Below are positions 10,707 through 22,246 of a stretch of 64,000 bases of DNA, piece after piece. The position numbers were made by a program, and so were the translations under genes. Below the pieces are notes generated by a model, which was given only the letters and a program-made list of their open reading frames with translations, did not search any database and was not told the origin of the DNA. Location of the stretch: positions 91,617,007-91,681,006 of the forward strand of contig OY992536.1 in NCBI GenBank assembly GCA_963921195.1. The letters run 5' to 3'. Within the stretch, counting starts at the first letter, position 1. Every line of letters begins with the position of its first letter. The DNA is from Pegoplata infirma (lineage: Eukaryota > Arthropoda > Insecta > Diptera > Anthomyiidae).

Positions 10707-11274
10707 TAGAGATGGGCGCGTGAGTGATTTTCGACTCACACTCACTCACGACAGGAATTTTTTAACCACGCACGCTCACTTACGAACAAATTTTTTCGAC
10801 TCACACTCACTCACAATCACGTGAGTAAATTTAATACAACTCACACTCACGTGCACTCACGCATGCTTCACTCACACTCACGTTGACTCACACTCACGAA
10901 ACTCTTATTTATACAAAAAAAAAATTGAAAAACTAAAATTTCAAAAATATTTCAAAATTTTCAGCAAAATTTAAAGTTCAGCATAATTTTACATTTCGCT
11001 ATGCTTTTTTCGGGACGAAATCTTAAGTTAAGCCAAATTTTACAATTTAGTTAATGCTTTTTTTGGTAAGAAAGGAAATACGAAGAGAAAATAAATCACG
11101 CAAAAAAATCGACTCACGCACACTCACGCAAAATTTTTACTCACGCACACTCACTCACGCAATTTTTTTCTCCACTCACAATCACGTGAGTAAAATTGAA
11201 TTCAGTCACACTTACGCGTGATCACGCGTGAATCACGTGAATCACGCTCTAATCTGCTCATGTGCACATCTCTA
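10707..11274. mobile_element. hAT-like CACGTG-rich element, copy 2
   Basis: Ends TAGAGATGGGCGC and TGTGCACATCTCTA, flanked by a perfect 8-bp duplication ATTGAAAG (10,699-10,706 and 11,275-11,282). The interior is again dominated by CACTCACG/GTGAGT repeats with CACGTG motifs. No coding capacity. Confidence 0.9.
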
Positions 11275-11290
11275 ATTGAAAGTACCAAAG

Positions 11291-12554
11291 TAGAGATGCG
11301 CACCAATCACGTGATTACCGTGAATCACGTGAATCACGCGTGAATCACGTGATTCGTGAGTAATTTTATTTTCTACTCACGTGAGCGTGCGTGATCGTGA
11401 GTAACAAAAAAAAGTTCGTGCGTGATCGTGCGTGAGTAAAATTGCTGCGTGATTTTTTCGTGATTTTAATTTTTTCTCCGTTTTTTTTTTGGTTACGTTT
11501 TTTTTTATTTTTTAAGTTCTTTCAAATAAGTTAATAAATTTAAATTTAATAAGTTTTTTAAGCAATTTTAAAAAAATTTCGCTCCACTGTTCGAATTGAC
11601 TTAAAATTTGCCATAGCATATTTCAAATTTGGATTTTAAAAATTCAGTATAGTTTTCGAATTATCGCTGGTCGAAGTCGACTGATTTAGCAAAAGTGAGA
11701 AAAATACAACCTGTATAAGGAATATAATCTTATCCCTGTTAAATTTTTTAAAACATTTCAAAAATAAAAAAAAATAAAATTTCTAATGGAAAATTATGGG
11801 ATCCTCGTACTCAAACCAGAATAGCTTTTGATCCCCCTCTGAATTTTGGATATGTTACACAAAACATTTTGACTATCACCGAATTTAAAAAAAAAAAATC
11901 CAAGATGTGTTGTTTTAAATATTCGCAAAGAAAAAAGTTATTGCATTTTTGATACTTTTCTTTAAAGAATCCTTTTGCATTTAAAATTATTTCCAAAAAG
12001 CACAAGACTTAAGCTCTCATATGAGCCACGAATTGTGAAAATCGGATAATTGCTTAAAAAGTTAGAACATGTTTTATGTGATGATATGTTTTTCTAATTT
12101 TGCAACAAAAAAAAAGTCGAGCTTTGACCTGCCATAAAACGATCAGTAAACCGAATTTAAAAAACGATAGAAAGTCACATTTTCATAGGTATGTTGGCTA
12201 TCTATGTGCCAATTTTCAATTAAATCTGAAGAAACCATTCCCAAAAACGACTAAAATTGGCTCTTAATATTTTAGAATTGCCCTTTTATAATTACAAAAA
12301 CATTTGTAAATTTAAATAAATGTTAAAAAAATAAAAAAATATGGAATAAAGTTTTTTTTTTATTTTATTTTAATTCGTGAGTATTTCGTGAACGTGATTA
12401 CATCGTGAGCGTGATTAAAATTGTTTTCTACTCACGTGAGCGTGCGTGAGCGTGAGTACAAAAAAAATTTCGTGCGTGATCGTGCGTGATTAAATTTTTT
12501 TTTTCGTGAGTGTGCGTGATCGTGATTGAAAAGTCACTCACGATCCCATCTCTA
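11291..12554. mobile_element. hAT-like CACGTG-rich element, copy 3 (longest)
   Basis: Ends TAGAGATGCGCACC and GATCCCATCTCTA with a perfect 8-bp duplication TACCAAAG (11,283-11,290 and 12,555-12,562). Both flanks consist of CACGTGA/GTGAGCGTG tandem repeats. The middle (about 11,560-12,360) is non-repetitive AT-rich sequence with no convincing frame. It inserted immediately next to the duplication of copy 2. Confidence 0.9.
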
Positions 12555-12793
12555 TACCAAAGTATAACAATTTTACCAATTTTACCGCATTAAATCTGTT
12601 TTGCCAAAAGGAACTTTTTTATCGACCATTATTACACCACATTTCAAATTTTAATGACCATTATTTTAGGAGATAAAAAGAAATCCAAAGTACACTACTT
12701 ATTTGCTTTTGCCTCCTTTTGAATCGAAATTTCAAATAGTTTTTTTCGGAAGCATAAAAAAGTACCATAAAACACTTTTTTAACCAGTTTTTG

Positions 12794-13258
12794 CCCCCTA
12801 CACGCAAAAAACACACTTATTAGCCAAGTTTTTGGTAAAAATAACCAAGTTTTTGTTCTCAAAAATTGGCAAAATTACGCAAAAGCACTTGGTGAGTTGT
12901 ATTTTTACCAAAAATTTTGCTAATAGCCAATTTCTTTAAATTCAGCTTAGAATTTTTATATAGAATATATTTGGTTAGGTTGGATGGGTATCCGTTATTT
13001 ATTAAAATTCACTTGGAGACCACAAGTACCGTTGTGATTCCCTTAATTGCTGTTCCCTACTCTTCTTCTGTTACAAACTTACAAAGTTCTACTTCTTAAA
13101 CAACCCAGTTTCCTACTAAAAATTAGGTAAATTTTAACAAATTCAAAAAATATACTACTATAAATTGAGTAAATTTCCAATATTTTTAAGAAGAATTACG
13201 CAATTTGTGTAAATTTACCCAATTTATAGTAGGAAACTGAAATCATTTTAATTGGAGT
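12794..13258. mobile_element. Possible TA-flanked element with nested inverted repeat
   Basis: CACGCAAAAAAC after TA at the left and GGAGTG before TA at the right are weakly inverted. Inside, CAGTTTCCTACTAAAAATTA (from about 13,109) is mirrored by TTTATAGTAGGAAACTG (to about 13,244), a small palindromic unit. Between them is a fragment containing GGTTGGATGGGTATCCG, similar to 14,930. Confidence 0.4.
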
Positions 13259-13319
13259 GTAGACCTTAATACTGTAGAGACATGTTTAAATTTTACCGAT
13301 CATTCCTGAAGAGGAGTTC

Positions 13320-14480
13320 AAATTTTCTTTGAAGAACTGGTGAGTTGGCAATGTCGGCACATTATAAAAAAGCTTCTTCCGGACGCGAGCATCTTAGACA
13401 CGAACAATGCTTGAATGATTGACACCAAAATTGGGAAATATGTCAGCTTTCACTGTAGTAATTTAAAATTTTCAGTCAACCCGTGAATTTTCTTTTTAAC
13501 CTTCTACAATTCGACGACAATTGAAGATTAGAAGTCTTTTAAGACAATTCCTTCATAAAGGACAATGCCATCCTTTGGTTGATGTTTTTAACTAATCTAG
13601 GGTGTGGGATGCCTAGAGACGTCCTTGATGGTGTCACAGAATTTCCTGCATCAATCGCCAAAAAAGTCTTGAAGACTTTGCCTTTTAAAATAGAGTCTCA
13701 CGTAATGTAGTACGTTGCCAACTACAATTTACCTAAACTACCTTTTTCAACTTCCCTCTTTCATTTCTCCTTCCAAATTTTTATTACAGTTCATTTTATA
13801 ACCTCAAATTAAAAATGCATTTAAAACAATTTTCTTAAAATCAATTAAAATCATATAAATTTCACGGCATATCAATAAAATTATGCATGCTCTGTCATAA
13901 ATAATTCTATAACAATTATAAAAAAATAAAAAAATACCAGTTCTTACGATTTGTTGTTTTCTGTTTTTTCTTCTTTTTAGCTGTCATTCTGTTCATTATC
14001 CCTTTTATACTATTCTGTAATTTCATATGATGATTTCATTTGACAACTCGCTTTACACAGATTTAATCTGATTTATAATTATTTGTATTGAAACTAAAAG
14101 CGCTCATACAATGCGAATATGAATGTTATAAATATAAATAAGCTTTAAGTGATGATTATATGGTGGCGATAATATTAAGACAGACAGACAGACAGACAGC
14201 CAGCAGATTTTTTATTTTCTTTGCATATAACTATTGCCATTAACAGAATACAACACTGCTGACTGTTGAGTATGGAATTACTTTCAACATGTTATAGGAC
14301 AAGATAGGGAGGCCAATTCTTAAACTGCTTAGTAGAATATAAGGAATAAAAAAAAACACAACAAAACTGTATGTGAAAATTTAAAACCATTTAAAAAAAT
14401 GGTGTTAAAAACAAAATACCTTTACGCATTAAGACAAGCGTTGCAAAAAAAAATACAACATTAACTTCGATTTAACCCTT
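13320..14480. other. Unassigned interval
   Basis: No recognised gene. 13,330-13,740 has higher GC than its surroundings and could be old transposon coding sequence, but I find no diagnostic motif on either strand. An AGAC microsatellite lies at 14,180-14,203. Confidence 0.35.
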
Positions 14481-14559
14481 TGAGGGACTCAAGCGTCTAT
14501 ATAGTTCGATATAGATGAAAGGATACCATAAGGAGATTAAAAAGACAAAACTATTAATC

Positions 14560-14820
14560 ATCTAGATCTATGTTGGGGTTTAATAGAGCTTTTCTGATTT
14601 CAATAGAGCTTTTCTGAATTTCAATCGTGCTTTAAGGAATTTAAGATGTACTATTATTCAATTAAGACTATATTTCAATTTAGCTTTCGGAATTTTAATT
14701 AGCGTTTCTGAATTTCAAATGACCTTTTCTGTTTTAATCAAACTTTTGCGTATTTCAATAACTGTCTTCAAGTAGGGTTTCCTATTTCATTTGAGCTTTT
14801 TTGGGTATCAATTAATGAAA
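14560..14820. repeat. Degenerate short tandem repeats (TTTCTGAATTTCAAT-GAGC)
   Basis: About ten diverged units of roughly 20-27 bp sharing TTTCTGAATTTCAAT and GAGCTTTT. Confidence 0.5.
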
Positions 14821-14914
14821 CAGTTTGAAATTGCCTTTATCTTAAATTGGAGAAAAACCCCACCATGTGAGTTTTCTGCAGCATGGTAGTCCTTGAGAGA
14901 AAATTAATAACCCA

Positions 14915-16560
14915 AGTTAGGTTTGGCTGGATGGGTGTCCGACATTTTGGCGAGTTTACCCGGAGGTCATAAGGTTAGGTTAGAAGTAACAGAGTCAAAA
15001 ACTTCTCAAATAGACTGGATGGTCTATTGCGAAATCACAATAATTTTTCAGCGACGCTAACAGAACGCGTTAGTCCTCATCGCAAATTATAGCTTCTGTC
15101 TAAGGTCGACATTCGAACCGTTTCGAAGCTCTAGGTGGCGGAAGCCATAAGGTCCATTGTAATGTCCTTGATTATTTCCCCTATGCCTAAAAGGTTAACT
15201 TCCACCCCGATTCCGCAAATGAAGTTAACAAAACATTATGTAGAAAGTCCAGGGCACCGAAAAAACTTCGCCCCAAATGCTTAAAGCGACGCTCCACTAC
15301 TCCGCTTCTACCACTCATCCACAACTCCTACGCACGGTCATTCGCCCACTTATCAGTATTTTCCCCAATATGATAACCATCCACTTTTCAAATGTAAGAA
15401 GAGTTTTCTTCCTCCTGATGTTTGGAAGTGGCCAAAGGGTCAGCGATATACTACACTATCCTTCAGTGATATTCACCTAACACTCATATCATTTCCATCT
15501 CCTTATAATTAATTGTGTTCATTACCTCTTCTAGAGGAACTGAGATGTCAGGTTCTACCGGTTCCCCCACCGACTCCGAGCTATTCCTTGCACTTCATCA
15601 TACAATTCGTACTCAGCAACCCTACTATGTCCAGGTATCTAGATTAGCTTGATTGTATATAATTTCTCACGAATCCAAATTTCACCGCATTGGATTCTAA
15701 GGTAATCAGAGCTTCATGAAAATGTTTAATTCGCAAGGATGTAAGTTCATTGCCATTATTATCTATGCGTATTTATGAATTACTGTGCGTGCAAAACACT
15801 AGACTTGTCCGATAGTCTCAATGGGGGCATCATTTCAAGGCGCTTAAAGAACAAACTCCCAAACCCGTATCTATTTCTATCTTTATTTGTCCGTAAAAAT
15901 TGAGATTCTTTGTGATTGCACTTGCGACTATCTTCAACAGAGATTTTGCTTCTGTGCTCCTGATGTAGATATACACTCGAAAAACGCTAGGTATAACTTC
16001 CAGACGATGTACCTTCAGCAGATTGGATTAGACTTATAACCTACTGCTTTTTACCACACGAGGGCGCCGTAGGTTAGTATTGGTCTAATTGTTACAGTAC
16101 GGTTTAAAACACCAGTTTTTCCAAAAGCTAGAAACATTAATGAGACAACGTTTAGGCCACCCAGGTCGTCGAAAAATCATTTCCGCCTAATGATTAAGGC
16201 GACTTCTCATCAAACCGCTTGCCAAAAGTAAGAATTTGGTAGTGGCCACAGTCCAAGGACCCAAATTAGTCTGACTGAGTGCTGGCTGATTCGATTACAG
16301 GATTTTACAGTGTTTTATTTTAAGGCACTCATAACTGCGAGACTATCCACGAAAATGATAATGGAGCAAGGTTCCTTGTCATAATCATCTGCGCGGCTTT
16401 ATCGATTGAAAGTATATCAGTCTGGAAGTCACTATCCTTGTCCGGAAGTCTCATTGGGGCCTCGATTTCGAGATATTCAGAGTATACTCCCAAACCCGTT
16501 CCCATCTCCATTTTCGATCCGTCCATAAAGATTGAGATCGCATTTTCTGTTCTGATAATT
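14915..16560 (-). pseudogene. Decayed RNase H-bearing non-LTR retrotransposon (M)
   Basis: On the minus strand, 16,329-16,560 reads ISIFMDGSKMEMGTGLGVYS and continues into a segment with FQTDILSIDKAAQ. This is the start of the RNase H domain of I/R1/LOA-type elements. The first catalytic Asp (in MDGSK) is present, but the glutamate normally in FQAE is Asp here. A second, more broken copy of the same segment lies at about 15,790-15,915. Further left is decayed sequence with no confident frame, ending near GGATGGGTGTCC at 14,930, which may be 3' UTR. Multiple stops and frameshifts make it non-functional. The exact edges are uncertain. Confidence 0.65.
16329..16526 (-). pseudogene. RNase H domain fragment of element M
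   Basis: An open stretch of 65 codons containing the β1-β2-β3 start of a retrotransposon RNase H: DGS motif, GLGVYS turn and FQTDILSIDKAA helix. The acidic residue in the helix is changed from the family's Glu to Asp. The fragment stops before the third and fourth catalytic residues. It would digest the RNA strand of the RNA-DNA hybrid in an intact element. Here it is a relic. Confidence 0.75.
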
Positions 16561-16569
16561 CTCTAACAA

Positions 16570-18300
16570 TTCTTCTCTAGTCAAACAAAAAATAATATTT
16601 AAGTCGTGCACTGCAATTGCTTAGGCAGTATGATTCGTTACACGATTGTTATTCATAGACCGGGGTACAACTGAGGGTGATATTCCTGTGAAAACCCAAT
16701 GTTTTAAGAGATATGATACAATTCAATATACATGATTGTAATAGGGTTTTTATTCATAGGACTTCCTGCACTACAACAGGTTAGACAGTTTCCTCGTCAA
16801 CATCAATAAACATCTATCCTGGCAGTCAAATCTTTGAGGTCAGTCTTTTTAACAACAAGATCTGTTCGTAAGAGACTTACGTTAGTTGGACAAGACTGAA
16901 AACTGGATAAAAATTCGTATGGATTTGGAATATGGTAATATGCTTCTAGAAACTTTCTGCACACTCTACGGCTTTCTTCCATTCAGGAGACTAATCACTA
17001 GGGCAAGTACTTTCATGCATCTAAAAAACGAAAATATGTGCCTATAATATGCATCTAAAAATCCAAAATATGCACTAAAAACTTCAAAAATATGCATCTA
17101 AAAATTATTGTTTTTACTAAAAAAAAAATTGTCAACATAAATTAGGCTTTGTCCAATACTTTAAGGCCCTCGACAATTCTTAAAAATGTTTTTTTGAGTG
17201 GAAACAATTTTTAAATAGTAAAATACACATTGAGCCACTGAATATTTCTGAAGTTAAAAATTTTATAAAAGAAAAAAATATATACAATCTATTTCTAGAA
17301 CAAACTATTTTTAAAAACTTTTTTTGTTTTAAAAAAAAAAAATATTTTTTTTAAATATTTTTTTCTTTTTTTGTAATTTTCTGATTTTCAAGTCAAAAAA
17401 TTAACTCAAAGGCAAAAGACCTTACCCCAACTCTAAGCAAAATAAAAACGCCATTTTCCTGTAATAAAATCTTAAATTCGAAAACATTTTTTTCTTTACG
17501 AGAAGTAAAATATTTCAGAATAGGAACATTCTAAATAGGAAACATTTCTCAGAATCTAAAATTATACTTCCAGAATCAATTTTCTATATAAAATACATCA
17601 GAATACGATTTCTATAAACAAGTATATTTTTCTAAAAGAAATTTAAATTTTCCTAGGGAAGTTTTGAAAAAATATTGATGAATTTTAAAAAAGGGCAAAT
17701 TTATATGAAAATATGCAAAAATATGCATCTATACCAAAATATGCAAAAATATGCAACTACAAATCAATGCCATTTTATTGCAAATTCATTGATTCGGATA
17801 GATATTTAATTTATGTTATATTTACAGTGCTAAGTAAAAATATGCATTTTCATGAAAGTACTTGCCCTACTAATCACGAATGGACAGAATGCTGCAATAA
17901 CCGGTTACTGTCTTATAGGAAATCACACTGGACAGCTGGAGGTGCCACGAAATATTTTCTGCCAAAGCTGCAAGGATAAGAAGGAATTAAAAACTATCGA
18001 ACACTTGACATAGCTCGTAGCTTTCTGGACAGAGTCATACTTCATTAGAATCCGGAAGCTGCATTATCTCCCTGACTTGTCGGATGCCGAAATACAATAT
18101 CATAGAAGTTTTATAAGGAGCTTAAATTGGTTTTACCAAAATGAAATGTCTATAAGGACCTCAGGGTCTTTATGTGCTGATGTTAGTCGTTAACAGCCAC
18201 TTCAAACCTTAACCCTGGCCCGTTACTTAGTGCCCTTATCTCAGGCCATTAAGGGCACTATGCCCCACTGACGGCAGATGAATAAACCTGTGGCTACACG
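16570..18300 (+). pseudogene. 3' part of RNase H-type non-LTR element L, copy 1 (split by a hAT-like MITE)
   Basis: After removing 16,999-17,877, the + strand reads through LYGFLPFRRLITNGQNAA into ITGYCLIGNHTGQLEVP, then FCQSCKDKKELKTIEHL. This corresponds to the T-G-H-C-x-I-G-x-H and C-x-x-C...E-H Cys/His segment that follows RNase H in I/R1-type elements. It ends LSDAEIQYHRSFIRSLNWF followed by 3' UTR with inverted AGTGCCCTTA/TAAGGGCACT. The normal last cysteine is lost and stops interrupt the frame. Confidence 0.7.
16999..17869. mobile_element. hAT-like MITE, TIR TAGGGCAAGTACTTTCATG, 8-bp duplication
   Basis: Perfect 19-bp TIRs TAGGGCAAGTACTTTCATG / CATGAAAGTACTTGCCCTA with the 8-bp duplication CTAATCAC at 16,991-16,998 and 17,870-17,877. 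Removing it restores a continuous retrotransposon frame across the junction. Many copies of AAATATGCATCTA and AAAATATGCA lie near the ends, as is usual for transposase-binding subterminal motifs in hAT elements. No transposase frame, so non-autonomous. Confidence 0.92.
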
Positions 18301-18349
18301 ATATAAATGACTTTCTCTTAATCAAAAACGCACAAGTGCCCTGTTATCT

Positions 18350-18770
18350 ATACCAAAAGAATTGGTTACTGTAATGAGCGGTTTAAGTCTTATAGGAAAT
18401 CACACTGAGCAGCTTAAAGTGCCTCCAAATGATTTCTGGCGAAGTTGCAATGATGAGGAGGAGTTACAAACTATCCAACACTTGCCATAGTTCATAGCTT
18501 TCTGGACAGAGTCATGCCTCATTGATGTCCAGGCAATTGCCTGATCTCTCTGATTGGTCGTATTTCGAAGTACAACAATTAAAAAGTTTCATAAGGAGCT
18601 AATATTGTTTTTTATCAAAATAAATTGTCACAAAGGACCTTAGAGTCTTCAAGTGCTGATGTAAATCGTTATCAGACTCTTCAAACTTTCCTAGTGCCCT
18701 TAATCCTAAGCCATTAAGGGCACTGCGCCCGCTGAGGATGAGACTGTATGCCCATTTCGTTTTTAGAAGT
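18350..18770 (+). pseudogene. 3' part of non-LTR element L, copy 2 (head-to-tail with copy 1)
   Basis: Repeats the same C-terminal segment (LIGNHTEQLKVPPNDFWRSC, then NDEEELQTIQHLP) and the same 3' UTR with CCATTAAGGGCACTGCGCCC. It stands directly downstream of copy 1 in the same orientation. Broken by stops. Confidence 0.65.
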
Positions 18771-19099
18771 GATACAATCCTTGACAAAGTAATATGATTT
18801 GTCAGTTCAGTCTTGACCGTTCGTTTTTTGTTGACATTTGGACACGAGGACATTACATATAATTCATTCTGAAATATTTATCAAGCTTATACGGATGTCT
18901 ATAGTTTCAAGTTTTTGAAATATTGGAATCCGAAGTTCGGTAACCTTTTCCCATGAACCAAAAACATCTGTGAACGTAAACTCAAAACGGAAATAAACAA
19001 AAGTGGGCAAATCTGAAGATAAATCAAGCATTTAGCATCCCACCGTATCACATGGAGAGAGTCCCTTTGGAACTTCCGGAAACACTATATAAAAATATA

Positions 19100-19395
19100 A
19101 TTTATAATTTAACCTAACTGAGAACGGGAAACAATGATCATCGTATTGTTATAGCGAAATCTGTACAGGGGTCTGGTCATCGGCGTATACAGGGGGGGGC
19201 CCAACAACAACAACAAAAAAATATTTTTTTTATATGTATTGGAAAACACAAATCTCACGAAAAAAACAAAAAAAAATTTTTGTTGTTGTTGTTGGGCCCT
19301 GAAAAAACAGTCCTGCATACGCCGTTGGGTCTGGTGGTAATCAAACCCACGACTCCAAAGCACGTAAGGCTAACTCATTGCCAACTTGCATTCGG
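19100..19395 (-). mobile_element. tRNA-derived SINE, interrupted by a MITE
   Basis: Minus-strand relative of the SINE at 10,343. The shared body (AACAATGATCATCGTATTGT versus AACAATGACCGTCGTCTCGT) lies at 19,130-19,150. A degenerate B box GGTTTGATTAC is the complement of 19,337-19,347, two changes from consensus. It is split by the insertion at 19,178-19,327. Confidence 0.7.
19178..19327. mobile_element. 150-bp palindromic hAT-like MITE inside the SINE
   Basis: Ends CATCGGCGTATACAGG and CCTGCATACGCCGTTG are inverted copies. GGTCTGGT is duplicated at 19,170-19,177 and 19,328-19,335 (8 bp). The interior is a hairpin with GGGCCCAACAACAACAACAA on one arm and its complement on the other. Confidence 0.88.
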
Positions 19396-19399
19396 ACCA

Positions 19400-20440
19400 T
19401 CTTTCTTAAAGGGTTAATAACAAAAAACTATACAGTAGTAAAAAAAACTAAAAGTCAACATTGGAATCTGAAAAAAAATCGTAGTGTTAAGAATTTAATA
19501 CTTAACTAAATACTTACAACATATTAAAAATAAAATATAAATAATGTTAGTTCCTCTTAAAAGGTGTGTGTAATGGCCTTTAGCCCAAGATGTGTATAGG
19601 GACCACCTTAAGGTTTTACAACAAAAAATTTAAAACATTTGAAAATAAAAAAACACAAATAGTTTAACAGTCATATTATTTACCATAAAAAATAAAAAAA
19701 AAGTAATAAAAAAAAATATGTTAAATCTTAACCACATGAATCCCTTTTTTGGACTCCTCTCTACTACTTGTTCCTAAACTATAAACATTCCGTTTAAAGT
19801 GGCGGCGCTTACATGCCATTTAAAACATGTCTGCAAAATTTTTACCATATTTTTTATTTATTTTATTTTTTTTATTTTGTGGCAAAACCTAAACAGACTT
19901 TTAACACATTGTTGGCAACTAATTTAAATGGATCGCATGTCACTTGTCTACAATGTTTCCACAACATTTTTAGTCGGTTGGCTGTTGTTTTTAGTTTTTT
20001 GTTCACTGTTAATGTTCTTTTATTTTATATAGAAGTTGTGGTATATTTGTTCTATAAAACGGAAATTCACTGGTTTTTTGAATTCCATAACAGACAAATG
20101 GCGACAAAATACATTAAACGTGTATGATTTAAAAAAGGGACCACTTGATTTAGACAGTAGTGGTCTTTGATCAAATTAAAAAATTGATTTTGTTCATGTT
20201 TGTATTTTTAGAAAACTAGTAAGTGGGGATTTTTTATGTCGAGTTTGATAGCTGTCCCAGATTTTTAAGGGCTGTTGCAAGTCTTAGGAAAATGTACAGT
20301 TTCATTTAATCGGTTATTGAGTGATTTTTATTTACCTAGAATCGTTTCTTTGTTTTTTTTTTGAATAGCTTCAATTGGTTCCAAAACAACACCTTCTTCG
20401 AAAATGTGTTTGTCTTTGAAGTGCACCCAGTGAACAGTCC
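19400..20440. other. AT-rich interval, no recognised gene
   Basis: Contains a 104-codon + frame (19,813-20,127), mostly Phe/Tyr/Leu-rich low-complexity sequence with no domain I recognise. I do not call it a gene. Confidence 0.4.
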
Positions 20441-21583
20441 TTATTTTATTTTTTCTTGACGACGACAACGTTTATGACGCTGCAAAAATGGTAATAAATG
20501 TAATAATGCTTGGAATGAAGTCGGTAAGCATATTTCGGTTTGACCAATGCTGAAATGTTTGTTTAACCAGACGTGCAAAAATACTATCGGAGGCAGAGAG
20601 GAAGCATTCAGTAATTGGCGTTCGGACAAAAACGCCGATACTGATTTGCTGCCCAAAAAGGCAAGAACCGAGTGTGCCAAAGTACTCAGTCGAGAAAAGG
20701 TTCTGTACAAATAGCGTCTTCGTGTTTAAGTGCTTTCTGCTACTCAGGGCAGTAAGATGTTTTGACCATTCGTTAAACGAGTAAGGAATAATGGTAGTTC
20801 TACTATTCCAACTCTTTTACAGGACGATCAATCATTCACGGACCCGGTTGATAAGGCCAATTTATTTGTTGAACTTTTTGTAAGAAATTTATTTTTACCG
20901 TAAAGCACTCTACCACTACCTGTTCTTGAAAGAATATCGTATACTATGCCCAAGATTTTCTTTCGAGCTCGAGTAGTCAAAGGGGTTCTTGCAGATCTCA
21001 ACGTACCGGTCACCGGGCCGGATGGAATTTCTGCACTGCTTATGAAACAGTTCTTTACAACGTTTGGGCGTCCATTGACACACATTTTTAGCTCTTCGTA
21101 TCGTGCTGAAATTTTTCCCTAGTGCTGAAAGGCGTCTAATGTCGAGACAATCTCTAAAAAAAACCCGGCTATATAACAATATGTTCTGCGCTTTCAAAGC
21201 ATGATAAATTTCCATTTTTTTACTTAATTGGAGACCAATTCACTTATCAACGATCGACAGTATTGCTTTCGTGGTGGCCGTTCCACGGGAGACATGTTAG
21301 CATTTCTTTTCGAATGCTGGAGTCCTCCCTTCACCTATTTTGTGAGAGTAAAGTGGTTGCTCTAGATATTTCCAAGGCATTTGATCGTGTGTGGCACGAG
21401 ATAATCGTATCAAAACTTTCGGGGTTGGTAATGACTTCTCTCGAGTTTTCTCAGAGATCGCACTATTTATATTAATGTTACTCTATTTCTTGTATTTATT
21501 AGAGACCTTATCAGTCAAACTTCCGACCCCTTTCTTTTCTTTTTGCTGATGACAGCAACATTTACCATTCGCAGGCCAAGCTT
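20441..21583 (+). pseudogene. Jockey/CR1-type non-LTR retrotransposon J, reverse transcriptase part 1
   Basis: Reading frames, broken by shifts, give in order: a pre-RT segment ending QDDQSFTDPVDKANLFVELF (about 20,820-20,880); VPVTGPDGISALLMKQF (21,005-21,055, the TGPDGI motif); NDRQYCFRGGRSTGDMLAF (about 21,249-21,305, fingers motif); KVVALDISKAFDRVWHE (about 21,350-21,402, catalytic motif A, first Asp); and FADDSNIYHSQA (about 21,541-21,577, catalytic motif C with both Asp). The region between motifs A and C is shortened, so motif B is deleted. Several stops and frameshifts. The frame resumes at 22,800 after an insertion. Confidence 0.85.
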
Positions 21584-22246
21584 GAGATGAGGTTAGGTTT
21601 TTAGTGGCTGCTTACGTTATACGTCAGCACACATAAATGCTGAGTTCCTTTGTGATACCACGGGATTGTAATAGGTTTCCCATTAGTCCCTGCCGTTTAA
21701 CAAATTTGAGCCTCTTATAAAACTCCCAAGATATTGAATTTTGACATCCGAAAAATCAGAAAGGTCGTGCTGTTCCCAGTGAAGCAAGTATATGACCAGA
21801 AAGTGATGGGCAATGCCAAGGTTGGTTTGTAAGTGCCTGCTGACGTTTTACGTCACCACACGTAGGCTCTGATGTCAGTTGTGATACCACGGGATTGTAA
21901 TAGGTTTCCCATTACTCCCTGCCGTTAAACCAATTTGAGCTTCTAATGAAACTCCTTAGATATTGAATTTTGACATCCGACAAATCAGAAAGAAAGTGCA
22001 GCTCCCTAGATGCTATTGTCCAGAAATTGCCGAACAATTGCAGATGAATTCTTCGTTAGGGTCCAGCTCCTCCTCATCTATGACACTCCAGCAAATGTCA
22101 TTTGACGGCACCTGTCTGCCTGCTTTGCGGAAAATAACAGGACACATAGACTCTGAGGCCGTTGTGATACCGCTGGGCGATAATGGGGATCCCTACTAGT
22201 CCCTGTTCTTAAGCCAATTTGAGCTCCTTATGAAACTCCTAAGATA

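Larger units (their letters stand above)
8504..12790 (-). mobile_element. Minus-strand type C array, heavily interrupted
   Basis: On the minus strand the same repeated phrases appear as in 5,773-8,455 (GGGTAAAAA, GTACTTTGGTACTTTTT, AATGGTCATA). Two units, 8,517-8,680 and 8,878-9,020, are clearly direct repeats of each other. Insertions within it are an RTE 3' end (9,157), a CCCAGC MITE (9,386), a SINE (10,343) and two TAGAGATGGG elements (10,707 and 11,291). Plus-strand frames at 8,481-8,723 and 8,820-9,035 are translated repeat units. Confidence 0.65.

Noticed and set aside
13320..13740. Tc1/mariner-like transposase relic on the minus strand
   Set aside because: GC content and a few phrases hinted at it, but no conserved catalytic motif could be read.
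14180..14203. AGAC microsatellite as a mini-me copy
   Set aside because: No mini-me core or termini flank it.
19813..20127. 104-codon + strand frame
   Set aside because: Phe/Tyr/Leu-rich low-complexity sequence in AT-rich DNA without a recognisable domain.
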